A stretch of 6,194 nucleotides of DNA from Bacteroidales bacterium UBA1223 (GTDB taxonomy: Bacteria > Bacteroidota > Bacteroidia > Bacteroidales > P3). Where the stretch lies: positions 1-6,194 of the forward strand of contig DBXB01000035.1 in the NCBI GenBank assembly GCA_002309155.1. The letters run 5' to 3'. Made by a program: the position numbers and the translations under genes. Position 1 is the first letter of the stretch, and the number at the start of each line of letters is the position of its first letter. The notes under the pieces are model-generated. The model was given only the letters and a program-made list of their open reading frames with translations, was not told the origin of the DNA and ran no database searches. Positions 5,098 to 6,194 of this stretch are shown here, one piece after another.

Positions 5098-6194
5098 ATG
5101 CTCGAAAAACTTAAATACACTCGTCTCTTTCTTTGGTTACAAAGGGTTTATGACAACATACTCCGCTATTGGAGTCTAAAGGTGATACCCTTCGCCAACC
5201 GTTTGGTGTTACCTGGTTGTGCCGGAGTGCCACTTCTGCAGATTTTGTTGCATTTCTCCAACCGCGACCTTTGGCAGGGGGCTAAAGCTCTGGCTTTCTC
5301 CTTCCTCATGGCGTTGCCTCCTCTGCTGATTTTTTTCTTCACTCTTATACCGTATCTCCCGATTGAGGGACTTCAGAGCGAGTTGCTCAACCAGCTGGCA
5401 TTGATTCTTCCCGCTGGTTTGTTCGACCGTGTGGCATCGACCATCACTGATGTCATGGGGCACAAGCACAGCAGTCTTCTCTCCATAGGCTTTGTCGGTG
5501 CCATTATCCTTGCCGCTAACGGCATCCACGGACTCTTGCAGTCATTCAACTCCGTGAGCCACAGTATTGAGTGGCGTTCCTTGGTGCATCGCTACCTGCT
5601 CTGTCTCTTGCTGGTAGTGATACTCTTCGTGTTGGTGGTGGCTATCCTTTCTCTGCTCATCGGCTATAAATTCTTCATCCAGTTCATGGTTAGTCGCAAT
5701 TATATGGCAGAGACCAAGCTCAGCTTCTTCGCTTTCAGTCTTGGACGTTGGCTGTTGCTGAGTTTCCTCACCCTTCTTACCCTTAGTCTGCTCTATTATC
5801 TGGCACCTGTCAAGAAGCAACGTATCAGTTTCCTGTCCATAGGATCCATACTCTCTACCTTGATGATCTTTGGACTATCATGGGCTTTCCAGGTTTATAT
5901 CAACAACTTCAACAACTATAATATACTCTACGGCTCCATCGGTACACTGCTGGTGCTGATGCTTTGGGTCTATGCCAACTGCGTCGTTATCCTCTCTGGT
6001 TATGCTGTGAATATCGCCATTGCCGACAGTCGTGAGGCAGGATATGAACCGTCGCGCCGTCGCCGCCGTGAACTTCAGCGCCGTCACAAACAGGTGCGTC
6101 GCTACACCCTCACCACTCACAACCCCGCTGCCCGTCAGCCACGAGGCACCAATATCTACCATTCACCCTCCGGGACTACAAGATTCCGCAACAA
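5098..6194 (+). CDS. YihY/BrkB family inner-membrane protein (3' partial)
   Basis: An open frame runs from ATG 5098 to the window end without a stop: 365 codons plus two bases, so the C terminus is missing. The product is an integral membrane protein with about six hydrophobic segments (near residues 64-88, 126-150, 165-190, 212-236, 246-268 and 278-306). The GAKALAFSFLMALPPLLIFF region (61-80) and the YGSIGTLLVLMLWVYANCVV stretch with a following GYAVN (278-305) are characteristic of the YihY/virulence factor BrkB family. That family was once called ribonuclease BN in error, and its function is unsettled. After the last helix comes an arginine-rich tail (five consecutive R at 320-324, then more to 335), which the positive-inside rule puts in the cytoplasm. 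It starts 2 nt after the nadC stop, so it is probably cotranscribed and translationally coupled. The start has no Shine-Dalgarno sequence. Confidence 0.92.
   Translation, partial: MLEKLKYTRLFLWLQRVYDNILRYWSLKVIPFANRLVLPGCAGVPLLQILLHFSNRDLWQGAKALAFSFLMALPPLLIFFFTLIPYLPIEGLQSELLNQLALILPAGLFDRVASTITDVMGHKHSSLLSIGFVGAIILAANGIHGLLQSFNSVSHSIEWRSLVHRYLLCLLLVVILFVLVVAILSLLIGYKFFIQFMVSRNYMAETKLSFFAFSLGRWLLLSFLTLLTLSLLYYLAPVKKQRISFLSIGSILSTLMIFGLSWAFQVYINNFNNYNILYGSIGTLLVLMLWVYANCVVILSGYAVNIAIADSREAGYEPSRRRRRELQRRHKQVRRYTLTTHNPAARQPRGTNIYHSPSGTTRFRN

Noticed and set aside
5209..6162. Three minus-strand frames of about 90-106 codons opposite the YihY gene
   Set aside because: The translations are low-complexity, Gln/Glu/His-rich reverse images of a Leu/Phe-rich membrane protein. 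The plus-strand frame is continuous and clearly conserved.

Overview
The window looks like chromosomal DNA of a member of the Bacteroidales, possibly Prevotellaceae. Three things point there. The divergent promoters match the Bacteroidetes consensus (TAnnTTTG around -7, with TTTG near -33 for one of them). The genes mostly lack Shine-Dalgarno sequences. The proteins read like Bacteroidales housekeeping genes. Coding DNA is of intermediate G+C, while the two intergenic gaps are strongly AT-rich. The species cannot be named from this sequence alone.

Layout, left to right. (1) Bases 1-2243 (+) hold a large cytoplasmic protein whose 5' end lies outside the window. It has a small Cys/His zinc-finger-like motif, a long helical middle and a C-terminal TerD-like domain, and it resembles the MXAN_6230/SCO0854 'RING domain' family. 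(2) Bases 2244-2484 are a gene-free gap between convergent genes, filled by two short-period repeat arrays. The first has a 9-nt period and almost no C; the second has an 8-nt period and almost no G and runs into the stop codon of the next gene. (3) Bases 2485-4115 (-) are a two-gene operon, cinA followed by a DUF486 four-helix membrane protein, with overlapping stop and start codons. (4) Bases 4116-4252 are a divergent promoter region. (5) Bases 4253-5095 (+) are nadC. (6) Bases 5098-6194 (+) are a YihY/BrkB-family membrane protein that starts 2 nt after nadC and runs off the window end.

The clearest functional link is NAD metabolism. NadC makes nicotinate mononucleotide (NaMN) from quinolinate, and the C-terminal domain of CinA belongs to the NMN deamidase family, which makes NaMN from NMN. 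The two genes are divergent neighbours sharing one 137-bp promoter region, so de novo synthesis and salvage meet at the same intermediate. The DUF486 and YihY proteins are membrane proteins of unknown substrate that ride with cinA and nadC respectively. No mobile element, CRISPR array, tRNA or rRNA was seen. The least ordinary items are the paired repeat arrays and the TerD/zinc-finger protein.
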